In this document: piece by piece, positions 10,976 through 24,600 of the stretch
Layout: each line of letters starts with the position of its first letter
Position numbering within the stretch: position 1 is the stretch's first letter
Assembly (NCBI GenBank): GCA_037074705.1
Contig: CM073591.1
Coordinates: 177,283,432-177,347,431 of the forward strand
DNA length: 64,000 bases
Reading direction: 5' to 3'
Source of the DNA: Zhengitettix transpicula
Taxonomy: Eukaryota; Arthropoda; Insecta; Orthoptera; Tetrigidae
Translations under genes and position numbers: made by a program
Notes under the pieces: generated by a model
The model's database searches: none
Seen by the model: the letters and a program-made list of their open reading frames with translations, nothing else
What the model was told of the DNA's origin: nothing

Positions 10976-11659
10976 TTTTTCTATGCCTTAAATGTGTTAT
11001 ATTTTCTTAAACCTTAAAATATATTGTCCTTAGAGATTTAGTTTTAGGTCATTTGTGCGACAGAGTTCAAGGCAAGCAGACGATGGGGAACGCCCACCTG
11101 ACAGTTTAAAACATGGCGGCTGAGTTTTCAATTTGCTTCAAACATGGCGGCGACTTGTCCAGTCTATGTTGTTTATATATGTCTTTGGATTTTTCAATAC
11201 AGAGCATGCCACATTATAGAAACTAACATCTCTCTATGTTATAAACTTTGACTGTTGTTGAGCGCAGTTCTTTGTTAGAGTTTGTACACAACACATCGTG
11301 CTTAAATAAATTGTTAATTAGTTTCATCTGACTTGTTTATTGTTATTGAACCCAGAATATAAAAGTGGTGTGGTATGGGATTCATAACAGCAGAAAGCAA
11401 TGTGTATAAGGCATGAGCCTATCTTCGATATTACAAGTGAACATGGAATCTTATTCGGCTTCTGCCATCTTGGGTGAGCAAAGAAGTCAACGCACGGTAC
11501 AACAGACTCATCACACATCGCAGCAGCAGTTGTGAACACGCACGCACTGTGATCATCAGTTTGGGACATTACACACGTGAGTAGTTGTGTCAGTCATTGT
11601 GTGACTGGTGTGAGTCCGTGTGATCGCGCGCACTTTATCGTTTTCGCGACAAAAGCAAT
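10976..11659. other. no gene seen; possible LTR/leader of the next gypsy element
   Basis: Contains ATGGCGGC-type repeats near 11112 and 11146 (possible end of the P-like element), a TATAAAAG box near 11358 and sequence leading into the gag-like start at 11660. Boundaries of an LTR could not be fixed. Confidence 0.35.
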
Positions 11660-13640
11660 ATGGCGGAAGTGTCAGAAGAAACGTTAAAGTTATTCGCAAG
11701 CCTGATAGCGAACATTTTGAAGGAGACTGCAGCGAATGCGAAAGGAAATGGACAGGCCTCAGGATGTCAACCAAGAGCACCTGTATTTTCAATGTTACAA
11801 TACAGATGGTGCCCAACACCTATGCTCATACTCTGGAGGCTACATGAATTTCGTCGAACAACTTGAGGACTACAAACGGATCCGCAACATTGGAAGAAGT
11901 AAGCAAATTGGGATACGAATCACCGAAGATGAAGAATTTTAAGAAGCCAAATCATCGAAATCGATCGTCATATCGTGTCCTACATGGAAGCAGGGTCCTA
12001 AGAATCCAGATCATCATAAAACCAGCCAACAAATGTGCAACGGATGCGGAGGTTCACATCCCCGAATCAAATGTAAGTTTAGAGGTGCCATTTGCCACTC
12101 TTGTAACAAAAAATGGCATATCGCTAAGGCATGCAAAAACAAGTCTACTCCATCCACCGACCAGGTAACTGAAACACCTCAACCAACCAGCCTGATACAC
12201 ATTTTGCGCAAATTCAATAAGCTTAATGAGGTACGTGATACCTCTAAGCAAATGATCGATGTGAATATAGATGACCACAACGTGCAATTGGAACTGGATA
12301 CTGGAGTATCATGCACCATTATGAGCTAGCAGTGCCTAAAGGGAATTAATCCTAATTTTTCTGTAAGAAAATTCGATCGACAGTTTTTCTAGTTACACAG
12401 GACATCTGTATCTGACGAACATCCGTTTGTGCAACTGTGGGAAAAACTTCAAAAACGTTGGATATCTACGGAGTGGACGAAGACTTCGACTCCCTATTTG
12501 GTCGAGAATGGATCTCAATTTCGTTCAACTATTCTCTCCGCATGATCATATTCACGCTATCAACACAGCAAGACCAACAAAATTAAATACAAATGCTGAC
12601 TATTGATCTCGTTTACCATTGCCAACGGTTTTTGAAGCAACACAGAGAGTGAACGTGAAGAGGGAGAAGAAGATGAGTTTGACCTGTTCACTTCAATCAA
12701 ATTAGACAATTACCTGTCCGTGCAAAGGACAGTTCGTGAGATCCGAAAGGATGTTCATCTGGGAAAAATAGTGCAACTGCTGGAAGCTGGTAAGGATCTT
12801 GATCGCTAAACTACAAGACCCCTGAAAAAAATTACACCCTATCAGCTGGATGTCTACTATTCGAGAAACGAGTTGTCATACCGTCTATTCTTCGTCAATA
12901 CATCTTAAACGATTTGCATGCAGTACATGTAGGAATGGTGAAGACGAAAGGTATGGCTCGATCATTTGTTTTCTGGCCAGGGGTCAGTGGTGTTATTGAG
13001 AATGTTGTCAAATCCTGTGCCCAGTGTGCTAGAAATGCCCACCTTCCTCCAAAGTTTCTGATCATCATTCGGAATATCCCAAGGGACCATGGGAACGAGT
13101 ACATATTGATTATGCAGGCCCTGTAGCGTGTATGATGTTACTGATTGACGTCGATGCATACAGCAAGTGGTTTGAAGTAAAAGTAACGGAATCGATGACA
13201 GCTGCAGCAACAACCAAACTTCTTCATGAATTGTTTGCAGCATATGGAGCACCAGTCACAGTCGTCACAGATAACGCGCAAAATTTGTATCGCAGGAGTT
13301 GAGGATATATTACAGATGAATGGAGTGAAGTGCCATAAACTGACTGCCCCTTAACATCCGTCAAAAAATGGCCAAACAAAACTGTTTGTACAAACAGTCA
13401 ATGATGCACTAAAGGCAATGACAACTACAAGAGAAACCCTTCAGCAAAATCTCAATGATTTCCTACAACGATACCGGAAGGCTTCAAATATCACCACAGG
13501 GCAATCTACATCCATGCTGTTCTTGGATCACAATATAAGAACACGTATAGATCTTGTCAGACCTGATGACACACATACAAGATTGACAGAGAAACACATT
13601 TCCTTATTCAATCCACCATTCTGCTAATTCCAGCGGAAGC
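11660..13640 (+). pseudogene. Ty3/gypsy gag-pol relic (zinc knuckles, protease, integrase)
   Basis: Starts with a gag-like ATG at 11660. Two CCHC-like knuckles read CNGCGGSHPRIKC and CHSCNKKWHIAKAC (12036-12140). An aspartic protease motif LELDTG is at 12288-12305. RT/RNase H is almost entirely deleted around 12500-12780. Integrase follows: the HHCC zinc domain with HAVHVGM..FWPGV..CAQC (12915-13030), then VDAYSKW near 13150 and VTDNA near 13266 (two Asp of DDE). The expected Glu position reads NGQTK, so the third catalytic residue is lost. Several stops and frameshifts. Confidence 0.85.
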
Positions 13641-14899
13641 AACTGGTTTACTTTTTGTTTGGAAATCCACGCATGAATAAATGGATACGTAGGCATGTCT
13701 TGGTGATCTACATTACGAGATCGGCTTTCAACAGACCACATTTGACCATCCTGGTCCGCTGGAAGAATCAACTAATGATAATCTGGTGAGATCGAGAATA
13801 ATTCATTTCTACAACAACCAGGAATCAACTGTTGAGAGAATCCACCTAAAATCACCGGTAATGCAACCTCATCCTAACATGCATGTGCAACAGGAAGAAC
13901 CGGAGCATCCAGTAACCCCTGTTTAAATGCTGTTTATATGCAAGATATTTCTATGATTACTTTATCAGTGTTGAAAATAAATCGGAACTTAACTGCATTA
14001 ATAAATTATAAACGAAATATAATACAGAAGAAATTTTATGATGAGAGATTTTGGCAGCAGAAAAAGTTGGATCTGCTATTATGATTGGTTGAATTATTGT
14101 AACATTGTAATTGGCTGGAGACTGGTGACGGACTATCTTGTGATCAGACTATAATTGGGATCACAGTCAAACTGACCGGTTTACACGGCCAAAAAGCTTG
14201 GGTGTTGGGTGTTCATATTTATACCTCGTAGTTGCGTGCAGAACATCAGGTGGACATAGGCCGAAACTTTTAGTCTGGAGATCTGAAAGAATTTATATGT
14301 ATTTGTGGTGAAAGCGAAGGTGTGATTTTATGCACATAATGGCTTATTTTCAAGGTAAAAGTTTATTTATTCTAAATTGTGGTTTGGTGCAGCATTAAGA
14401 TTGAAATCCGGATCCACATTGGTATGTAAATGTGATATTTTAAGTTTGGTAAAATATCTTGTAAACATTCCGTAATTGTTTTCATTTAGTGTTTGTATTT
14501 TGTGGGAATATTTTAAAGTGTTACATTTCTGTAATTACAACTGAAGAATTTTCTGTCTTTTTAATTATATACTTGTCTGAGGCCTGATAAAACGCCCTGT
14601 GATAAAAGTAAGAGTCTCATTTAATTTATATCCGTGACAAATTATTTTGTAAATTTAAACATAAAATTAATTTTTTGTTTGTAATAAATTCTTGAAATAT
14701 ATTAAATAAATTTCAGTTTCATCATTTCAAACCTTTCACTAAATAAAAATTCTTATCAAATATATAACGTCAAAATTTCAGTAATTATATTAAAATATAA
14801 TAAATTGAAATTAAAATAAATAATTAACTACCTTCAAAATAGTTATTAATTGACTCTGAACATGAGAAAATTAAATCTATAAAATCTTCATTTTAAATA
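13641..14899. other. gypsy tail and AT-rich spacer, no gene seen
   Basis: The first ~280 bp probably continues the decayed polyprotein tail. 13930-14899 shows no recognisable domain or repeat ends. AT content rises strongly after 14640. Confidence 0.4.
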
Positions 14900-16182
14900 C
14901 CACTGTGATCAAAAAGTAAGGTGAAATCATTTATAACTCCCGGGTACTAGGAAGGCAGGTAATTTTTTTTCCTAGGTTGGTAGGACTGTTTATAATATTT
15001 GCCAAGCGTCTGTTTGTTAAAATGTTTAATTATCTCCGAGTTACACGAGTTTTTGTAAACAACCAAAAGTGAATTTTTCGATTTTTGCAATGGGTGATTT
15101 TGTTGAGCAAAGAACTTTCATAAAATTTTGTTTGCGGAACGAATATGCTTGTGCGGACACGTTGAAAATGTTGCGGAAGGCCTTTGGTGATCAAACTATG
15201 GCACAAAAAAACGTTTATAAGTGGTACAACGAGTTCAAAGAGGGCCGAGAACGCGTTGAAGACGAACCGCGCTCTGGACGACCATCAACGTCTACCGACG
15301 AGGGCCGCGTCCAAAAAATCAGAGATTTGGTGCTTGAAAATCGTCGATGGACAATTAGAGATCTCGCTGATAGTGTTGGAATATCATTTGGCTCAGCCCA
15401 AACCATTTTTAATAATGTTCTGTGTCTCAAACGCGTCAAGTCTCGTTTGGTGCCAAAATAGCTCAATTTTTTGGAAAAAAAAAGCGTCACGTAGATGCGT
15501 GTGAAACTTTGCTGTCTGACTATCAGGTCCACTTGAAATGCATCATTACTGGAGACGAGACTTGCATTTACGCATACGACCCTGAAACCACCGACCAATC
15601 CAGCGAATATCGTGCAAAAGGTGAAGCAAGACCGAAAAGACCAAGGCAAAGTCGATCGAAAATCAAGGTCATGTTGACAGTTTTCTTTGATTATCGTGGT
15701 GTGGTGCACTATGAATTCCTTCCGCCGGGCCAAACTGTTAACAAAGAATATTATTTGAGCGTTATGGGTCATTTTCGTGAAGCTATTCGTCTGAAACGGC
15801 CGGAATTATGGGCGAACAAGTCTTGGTTCCTTCATCATGATAATGCACCATGTCATACTGCATTGGTTCTTCGCGACTTTTTTGCCAAAAACTCGACTCA
15901 TGTCGTTCCGCAACCACCGTATTCGCCTGATTTGGCTCGTTGCAACTTCTGGCTATTCAGGAAACTCAAAACTCATTGAGGAGATAAAAAACGAATCGAA
16001 GACGGTCTTTAAGGCTATACCGGAAAAAGACTATTCCGACTGTTTCGAGGACTGAAAAAACCTTGGAAAAAGTGCGTTTTATCGGACGGGGATTACTTTG
16101 AAGGGGATGAAATTGATTTGGAAGAATAAATAAAGAATTTATATTTTAGAAATAAATTCACCTTACTTTTTGTTCACAGTGG
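14900..16182 (+). mobile_element. complete mariner element, 1283 bp
   Basis: Both ends are present. The 5' terminal inverted repeat (14900-14925, beginning CCACTGTGATCAAAAAG) and the 3' repeat (16157-16182, ending CTTTTTGTTCACAGTGG) match over 26 bp with one difference. TA flanks each side (14898-14899 and 16183-16184), the standard mariner target duplication. Length is that of a full-size mariner (~1.3 kb). Confidence 0.95.
15090..16129 (+). pseudogene. mariner transposase, inactivated (DD34N)
   Basis: Cut-and-paste transposase of the Tc1/mariner superfamily. From the ATG at 15090 it shows the N-terminal helix-turn-helix region (VYKWYNEFKEGRERVEDEP, SGRPST) and the catalytic boxes ITGDET (first Asp, 15554-15556) and HHDNAPCH (second Asp, 15839-15841). 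The third box reads SPDLARCNFWLF, so the expected third Asp (15944-15946, 34 residues after the second) is Asn. A stop at 15459-15461 and another near 15977 with a frame change also break it. The gag-like upstream GTG at 15069 is not needed as a start. Confidence 0.9.
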
Positions 16183-16189
16183 TACATAT

Positions 16190-17150
16190 TGTGGAGACCA
16201 CCAATGTCTAATGAAAGTATTTTTTTTTATAATCTTTGTAATACATGTATTGTCGGCGTAATAATTATGGCCCAGGTATTGTAAACAACTGTCAACGTGC
16301 CGTAAGAAAGTGGTGTGCTGGAGATGTATTATTGTCGGCGTATATTTGAAGTTGAAAGCTTCGACGAGATAACGGGCAGTCTGTTATGGAGGACGGCAGA
16401 TGGTGGTCATGGTGGTTCGTAACGACAGACGGACGAAGGTGATCGAATTCAGCCTAGGATATTACGTGAAACTATAAAGTTGAGAGGCTGCATTAATATT
16501 CAGAACAGTAAAGTACAATAGTCAGTTTTCATTAATATCCAGTAAAGTAAAGTCGGCTAAAAATAGATGGAGGACGATATAGTTCTAGAACGAATGTTGG
16601 AGAAGTGTCCTTCTCCGGAAATTTAGCAAAGTGAAACTAAAGTTTTGTGCTTATTTATGTTGTAAACAGTGAATACCATGGCCTGCCAAATAAAAGTTCT
16701 TTAAAATAACCAGTGAGTGTATAAGCAGTGTGGTATGAGAGCATCTCTGATAATCTGGAATATAAAAAAATCTATTGTAAACCTTATATAAAAAATGCGT
16801 ACCGTCAGATTTCATTAAATTTCTTTAGATTTTTCTGGATTTCTGATTTATTTAGATTTTTTTTGTTTAAATTTATTGTTAATTTATTTATTATTTTTGT
16901 AAGATTTTGGTATTCATTTGATTTGGTAATAATTACAAATTACTGTAACTATTAGAGGTCCAATAAGCGGCCCTAAAGAATTAAGAATTTCTACAAAACC
17001 TGTGACAATTATTTAAAAGTTTATGTACAGAATCCAAAGTAAATAGAAATTTGTATTAAATGTTTTATCTGTAAAATTTACTTGTTAGAATTCATTTATA
17101 AATCCCATTAATTATCCCAAATGTGGTGGCACTGTCAGTCTACGATTACA
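16190..17150 (+). repeat. LTR-like repeat, family F2 (copy A)
   Basis: Starts TGTGGAGACCACCAATG and is related along its length to 37698-38520: shared ATGAAAG start region, GTCCAATAAGCGGCCCT-like box, and the CAGATTTC..TTAAATTTC stretch. Candidate primer-binding-like sequences lie at its right end (TCCCAAATGTGGTGGC near 17115 and TGGTGCGCAATGTGGGG near 17191). It directly abuts the mariner. The exact 3' end is uncertain. Confidence 0.5.
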
Positions 17151-18413
17151 GTTTTTGGAATAATTTCTTTAATTTATTTATTAAATTAATTGGTGCGCAA
17201 TGTGGGGAGCGATTTCCCTTATCAATTATAGGGTAATTTTCATGAAATCTGATGGTAACATTGTAGCAACATTGATGCAAGCAGTTTGAAATATGTGGAT
17301 GCAATATTTTGCTAAATTTCTATGTGCATGTGAAGACAACTAATTAAATATGCTTTTGAATTTAGATAATTTACAGTTAGCTTAATTTAATAAGAAAATG
17401 TGTTCTCCAAGTAATATATTTAATTATAGTGAGTTTATAATGATAATGGTGTATTGATGAAAATATACAAAAATGTATAAAAATAAGAAAAATATAGCAG
17501 ATTTTAGTAAAGAATAATGGATAAAAATATGGTAGATTTAAGGGTAGAAATTAATAAATTGAGGTTAAAACAATATAATATATAATTTTTTTAAATATCA
17601 ACCTTACAAATAAATTCACACAATCTATTAAATATAAACAATATTAAAGAATGGAATAAAAATTTTAAATCCAGTAACATAATTAATAACCTTATCTCTA
17701 CCTTAAAAGTGTCACTTTCATTTCACTAACGAAGATGTTATAATTTTATTTTTACCAACGTTGATCAATAATCAATATTGACACACAGGTTTTTTTTACT
17801 CGCGAATAGAAAAACGTATATGGTTCGTGTAAATGATCTGTGCCCCGCCATTATGTGCCAAATATTTCGTAAGAATTTTTGTGCTTTTCCAGTTTAGTTT
17901 CAGTGGGTCATCGTATATTTCATTTAATTCGGGAAAATTCTTATGGCATTGTCAAATTCGTCATTTTTAAAATTCTGGAATTTTGGTATTGCCTGTAGAA
18001 TGCGAAATGTTTAAGTCGTTATTTCCTAGAAGGTTGAGTTCTTCGATTATTTATTAATTTTATTGCCATCGCACCTCGTTAATATTCATTTTTATTTTCG
18101 GATTGTTGATTTTTCTTGAATGTTTGTCGATCTGGCGCTTTATTGTAAACTTTTGAACAATTTGAGGCTTCGTTTAAAGTTCGACAGTGATTTATTCCAA
18201 TACCTTATTATCTGTTACAATTTCTGCTATTATTGAGTCATTGTTCTCACTTGCGTCTAATTGTTCACTGACCATATTTCAGAAATTAAAAAATATAATA
18301 ATATCATATGTATCAAATTCCAATTTAATGTTTTACATGTAACTGGACAATTGCACCTAAGGTCATGTTACACATATTAAAATAATTGAATGGGACGTTT
18401 TTGTACATTTCAG
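17151..18413. other. AT-rich region upstream of FASN-like exon 1
   Basis: Very AT-rich, many stops, no recognisable ORF. The first coding exon starts at a 3' splice site (TTTCAG ending 18413), so an upstream untranslated exon and the promoter should lie here or further left. Neither could be identified by eye. Confidence 0.4.
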
Positions 18414-18611
18414 GAACAATGACTCTGGACAATTTAGAAGAATCAAGCTGTACATCTGATGGACAGTTTTTATCGTCACCTCCGCCCGGCGAAGAAATAG
18501 TAATTTCTGGAATTTCTGGACATTTTCCAGCTAGTAAAGGCCTCTCTGAATTCTACGACAACCTTATGAATAAGAAAGATTTGTTGTCAGACAATGCAAA
18601 CTCAGTAAATA
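18414..18611 (+). CDS. FASN-like: FASN-like exon 1 (start codon 18419)
   Basis: Acceptor TTTCAG ends at 18413, and five untranslated bases precede ATG at 18419. Codes for an acidic, serine-rich leader, then the KS start EEIVISGISGHFPASKGLSEFY, which matches the DEVVISGISGRFPES start of animal FAS. Donor GTGAGT at 18612, phase 1. An in-frame TTG upstream at 18386 lies in the intron and is not a start. Confidence 0.9.
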
Positions 18612-21600
18612 GTGAGTGTTTTATTAACTAAATTCATAAAATTTTGCAATTATATGCTCACAAAGAATATCAATGCTTTTTAAAAAGCTTGAAGGCCTCT
18701 CAAAAATCCCAATAATTCGTTATGGATTTTATGTTATTTAATTGCGTTATTAATCATTTTCTTACAATTTGTAGGGAACCCCGATAGTCCTCGGCGTACT
18801 GCGCGGCTGAAAGATCTCAAGAAGTTTGACGCTTCTTTCTTTGGCATGGCAAATGTTGAAGCAAATGCTTCAGACGTGGCTCTGAGAAAACTGTTAGAGC
18901 TTGTATTCGAAGCTCTTCTTGATGCAGGTAAGCTTTACTAGTCTTTTGTAGTTGTATCTTCTGTTTCCACAGCTATTCTCAAACACATTGAAGCTCTAAT
19001 AGCAATTTGAGATGAAAATAAATTAAGTATTAAAGCTCTAACAAAGACGTGAAAATTTCATCATTCAAATGTCATTATTACACCGAAATTCATACTTCTT
19101 GAAATAAATGAAATGGGTATTAATTAATTTTTATTTTAAAAAATTAACCTTACATATGTTTTTTATAATTTATTAACATAGAAACAACAATAAATCATAA
19201 AGTAAGATGTATAAGTGATTCAATTGTATAAAATTCTTTCCGTAATTATTTAACTTAACAATTATTTTCCTTGTGGGAATTCTCAATGCAGTATTTAATA
19301 TAGTTTTTATATTTACTTCACGGTACCCGGACAAAAGTGAATTTTGGTGGTGTTTTTCTTGATTTTTATGGTGCAAAGCAGCTACAAAAGGCAGAAAGAG
19401 CTTTCCAATTTCTCCCTCTTGCTGCAATTAGATCAATTTACCCTTTTCTTTTTCATATTCATTTTCTTAGTGCTTCATTACCATTCTGTCTGCAATAACT
19501 AACTTTAATGAGTTCTTTCATCTCCATCGGCACCCCAAATCTCGCCATCCACACCCCGAACCCTAACCCCTCTCCATCTCATCTCGTTAGCCTTCACATT
19601 TTCTCCTCACTTCCTTACGGTGAATCTGTTACTGAGAATCTCTCCCAATGACTGTGTGTTAAATTCGCTGTCCCGGAGCTACGTCCTATTAGCAAAATAA
19701 ATCAGGAGATCAATTTTTCCAAGCCAAAATATGTCTAGGAATTAACTGTTGCAGTTCGGTAGTTATTTTCTTTGAATATCTCGTGATTTTCTCCGCCACA
19801 GAAAGGTTATAAAATGAGTGTAGCAACGTTGTTAAAGATTGAACTACTTGGGTATATATTTATATTGGCAACGGAAATGAATTAATTCGATAGTAATCTC
19901 TTGATCAACACGTGATTAATCTGGCATCAAGCCCATGACTTGTTGGACCATTTCCCCCTCAATGGCCACTCACCGATCAATGCCGATGACTTAACAAAGT
20001 TAAGTGGTACTTTAATTAAGCACAATCCCTCAAAAACTAAAATATTCTGTTACATTAAAATAGTGAAAAACAACATCTGTACCTTAAAGGAGTGAAAAAT
20101 ACGTTAAGGGAGTAAGTAATACTCCTGGTACCTTAAGGAACTAAAACATACTTCCGGTACTGTGAAGGGGTTTAAATACTACTGGTACCTTAACGGTATC
20201 AAAATTGTTCCCGGTTCCGAAAAGAATAAGGATCTACTCCCGGCATTTGCCAAAAATGTTCCCTTGACCTTATGGGAGTCAAGAATACTCATGACACCTA
20301 GAAGGGGTGCAAAATACGGGTGAACTGCAAAATCCCGGCACAAACTTGCTCGATACACGTTTTCCCGACTATATCCCGATTGACTTTTGCCCGATAGGAC
20401 AAAATCCCGATTGACGTTATCCCGAAAGGTGAGTTTTTACGAAATAAAACATAATATTAATATTGTAGATCACTTTGTAAAATTATTCACCAATGTTTGA
20501 AACAATTTCAACCAAACTGGGTACGCGTATCAATTAAGATCCAGGAACAACCCTGCGGAATTAAGATAACCCCTGTGGGTGGGGGTAGAAAAGGGTGGCA
20601 AAATTCAAAATATGCGATTACTGCCTATATTGGCGCCAAATAAACAGTTTACGGGGTCGCTCTGATGCCAGTCTCGATGCTTTCAGTGTCGAATTTCATC
20701 CCCTAATGTCAAGGACAGGTATGAGGTAGGGTGAAAGGGGGTGACAAAAAATTGCGATAACTACACAGATTGGTGTCGAATCCTATAGGGGAGCTAGAGT
20801 TCCTTCCGCAGGGTTTTTCCTGGATCTTAAAATGATACGTTTACCCAGATTGGTTGAAATTGTTCCAGGCATTAGTGAATAGTTTAATTTACAAAGTGAT
20901 CTACAATATTAATATTCTGCTTTATTACGTAAATACTAACCTTTCGGGAAAATGACCCTTTATTGCAAAAGACCTGTCGGGAAAACGTCAATCGGGATAA
21001 TGTACAGTCGGGTAAATGGCAATCGGGATAATGACCTGTCGAGAAAACGTCAATCGTTATATTGTCGGTAAAACGTCCGGATCCCGAAAAATATACCCTA
21101 TCCCTTTAGAAGTATCAAATATTCCTGTCACCGTGATGAATTAAATATATTTATGGTAACATAATGTATTCAAGAATACTCACAGTGCATTTAGGTAGTA
21201 AAATATACTTCCAGTACCTTAAACGGATGAAAATTACTCCCGATACCTTACGGGTGTCAAAATACCCCAGGTTACCTTAAAAGAGTTTAAAGTACTCCAG
21301 TTATTTAAAGGAAGTCAACAATATTCCCATCACGTTAAAAAAGTATACGTTCGAGGTATTTCGTAGTCGTTCTTTAGAAATGTAAGATCATAGTGGTGTG
21401 ATGTCCAATGAAAATGTCTTCAGAGAAATGAGTTTAATTTAGTGCAAGGGTTAGTAACCAATAATGTTTAACTCCACCTCCATAATATGGCCTCCTTATG
21501 CTGGGTTACGAACGTTTATTATTGTGTATATCAGGAATGTGGACAAACCTCCTGTGGTGTAGGGGTCAACGTGACTGCCTCGCAGCAAAGAGGTCCCGGG

Positions 21601-24600
21601 TTGGAATCCCGGCCAGGCCATGGATGTTTGTGCGCTTGAGAGAAAATCTCGTCAATTAGTCCCCCTACAAGGCAAAATTAGTAACCGTAAAGAGTCGCTA
21701 ATGACCTGAGATGTCGAGGCGACTGTAAATAAATCTATATAATATGTGGTCTGCTGCAATAATTTATAAGAATAATTAAGTCCGTAATTTTATTGGGGGG
21801 GGGGGGGTAGGCACTTTTTTGTTGATGAAAACAGGCTTCTACTGTCTGTTTCTTTACTCGCCATTTTGAAACATTTAACAACGAGATAGATTCTGATTGC
21901 GTCGCATCTATCGACGTGTGTAAATTCTGTGTCACAAATCTGCTTGTTACCGTTTCTAAAAAATGTTATTATTTCTTTTATTCCTACCCTATACATTCTT
22001 GAGGTATACCGATACCACAGGATTAAGGATAAAAGATGGCAAATCTGTACGAAATTAAAACACATAGACAATTTTTAATAAAATACATTTATAAACAGCG
22101 TAACTACCGCAAATAAGACGATGAACAAGTATACGCTAATAGTGCTTCCTAGTGTAAAAGTATTTGAAGTCAACCTCAAAACACTTTTTTTTATATAAAT
22201 TACAATTTATTAATAATAAGAAAAATACAGACAAAAGAAGTGAATAACTACAACACACAACTTTTCTGGAAGCCTTGTTCCATTCTTCAGGTGCTAAGAA
22301 AACTAAAAAACAGAAGAGACTTGAGCGACACAACTGATCAAGTTAATTGACAAAACTCAAAAACCTTTCCAAAAACAGTTTCGTATTGTCTTTCATAAGT
22401 TCACAGATAATTGTAGAAATTTCTATTGATTAATATGAAAAAGATTTTAAAATTTTGTTTTCTGCAGGAATTCACCCCGCAACTCTGAAGGGATCAAATA
22501 CTATGGTGTCGCTGGCTGAGACCTACAGCGAATCGGAAATCCAATGCTTAAGCGGGTTTTCCGACGATCCTTTCATTTTGAAGAGATGTTTTAGAGCTAC
22601 TCACCCAGGAATAATTTCCCACAACCTCGGATTAAAAGGTATAGTTCTTTATATAAACAGAGAAAGTTTTACCTTTTATTTGATTATTATGAAATCGAGA
22701 GTATTATAAAAATGTTTGTACAATATCGGTTAAAAATTTCTTGGATCTGATATCCGAAACACAGGACATTGAACAGAAAATAATGTCAATTATTCATATA
22801 GAAACTCCAAATATTATCACAATGTTCCAGTAATAATACGAAGGTAAGTATTCAGAAAACTTGATAACAAGCATAAAACTTTGGAAGCCGTTATTTTTAA
22901 TTTAAACGATTGGTTATAAAATAATATTAACTTATATTGGCGATAAAATACAGTTTTACGAATTGGTATGCTACTACATATACGTTCATTGTTAATTTAC
23001 GTTAGATACTTCTTATGGGTCATTAACTATATTTATAAATTCTGTTCAAAGAACAATATTTAATATTATCCCACGATTCCTTTTAAAATGTTTCCATTGA
23101 ATCAGAAATATTGTCACTGCTTACATACAAATTTCACGTTTCGTGAACTTCACGTTAAAAGGTACTTTTTAACTTTCTTCAAACTCTCCTCTTATGTTGA
23201 ACAATGTTTACCATTACTACACAATGCATAGATGTGACACAATCACAGATGTGATTGCAGTCATTCTAAAACTCTTATAGTATGTTTTTTAGGTTGTTTA
23301 TAAGCTTATTGTTTCATAAATCATTAACATAAGTTTACCCTAATCAAGGTTGAAGTTTGAAAGTTCGTCTAAAATATGGCGAAACATTATCATGGAACAA
23401 TTTTCACACACGCCCTGCAACAACTCTGTCTGGATAATGTTTCGCCACAAATTCTTGTACCCTACTTCACATTGACAAGGTGGTTTTAGTATTGGAAGAA
23501 GGCACATTCATCCCTGTATCTTCCTGCTCATCTGGAACGTCTTCATCTTCCGCCTGTTGTTAGTTGTAGGTGAAGTTCTTGGAGATCTTCAGTGGAGAGT
23601 TTTTCTCTGTGATCACTGATCAACTCTTCCACGTCCTTACCACTAATCTCTAAACACTTACATCCAAAATTGTCTAAATTACATGTTTATAGTCGTCAGG
23701 GGAAGGCTAAAATACTTCTAAACCTCTTTCTTGATCGCATCCTGAACATAATTTATTCCAGGCAGAGATCATAGCCCAGGATGTCACCATTTAAGAGAGT
23801 AAATAATACAGTCAATAATGTCGAAATGGCTTTCCACAAGTCAGTTAAGGACACTCATGTTTCTGTCATCTCAAAGCATTTTTCAAACATTGATTTCGTA
23901 TATAGTTTCATAAAATTGGAAATTACATGCGGGTCCATGTTCTTGATGAGTATTAGGGGGCAAGAACTTGACAGTGATGAAACTGAACTCCTCCAACAAC
24001 GAGTCTTGCAAAGCTGGAAGATGTGCAGTTGCATTGCCCAGTAGCAGAAGGCACTTTAGAGGCAACTGATTATCCTGGAGGTATTTTTTAACCACAGGCC
24101 AAACACTTCATATATCCCCTAATAAAAATTGGCATCGAGACCATTGCTTCCTCATTTGTCGTCCACATTACATCAGTTTACTTTTAATAATATTGTTTCT
24201 GTTAAACAGTCTAGGAGTTTGTGAACGGTACACTAGTAAGGGAATCATTTTATTAAATCTCAACAAACTGCTTGATTTGTGTGCTGCTGTGCTAACGGCA
24301 CAAGGAAACACAGCCCCCTGTGCTATGACACAGAAACGCGTCCGGATCACGCAACATAACCAAAGAAATCTAAATAAATTTGAATTATTCACTAATTATA
24401 AATATTATTTTATAATAATTTTTTATTTCAAAACAAAAACAATATTCGTACATTTTTGGTGAAATCAAAGAATCACAATCTCAGGTTGTTTTAAAGAATG
24501 CAACATTTAAGAGGCATCATAGTGTGAAAATTTACCACACGACCCTAGTGTGGTATGTTTCGAAAATTAACTCCATTTAAAACATTTACGTAGGAAAAAT

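Noticed and set aside
15215..15772. 185-codon minus-strand frame in the mariner
   Set aside because: Shadow of the transposase gene on the opposite strand.
18386..18418. Upstream extension of FASN-like exon 1 from a TTG codon
   Set aside because: It crosses a clear TTTCAG acceptor at 18413; the ATG at 18419 in the exon is the natural start.
21539..21620. Functional tRNA gene
   Set aside because: A and B boxes are present, but no cloverleaf with acceptor and anticodon stems is formed; it is the head of a SINE.
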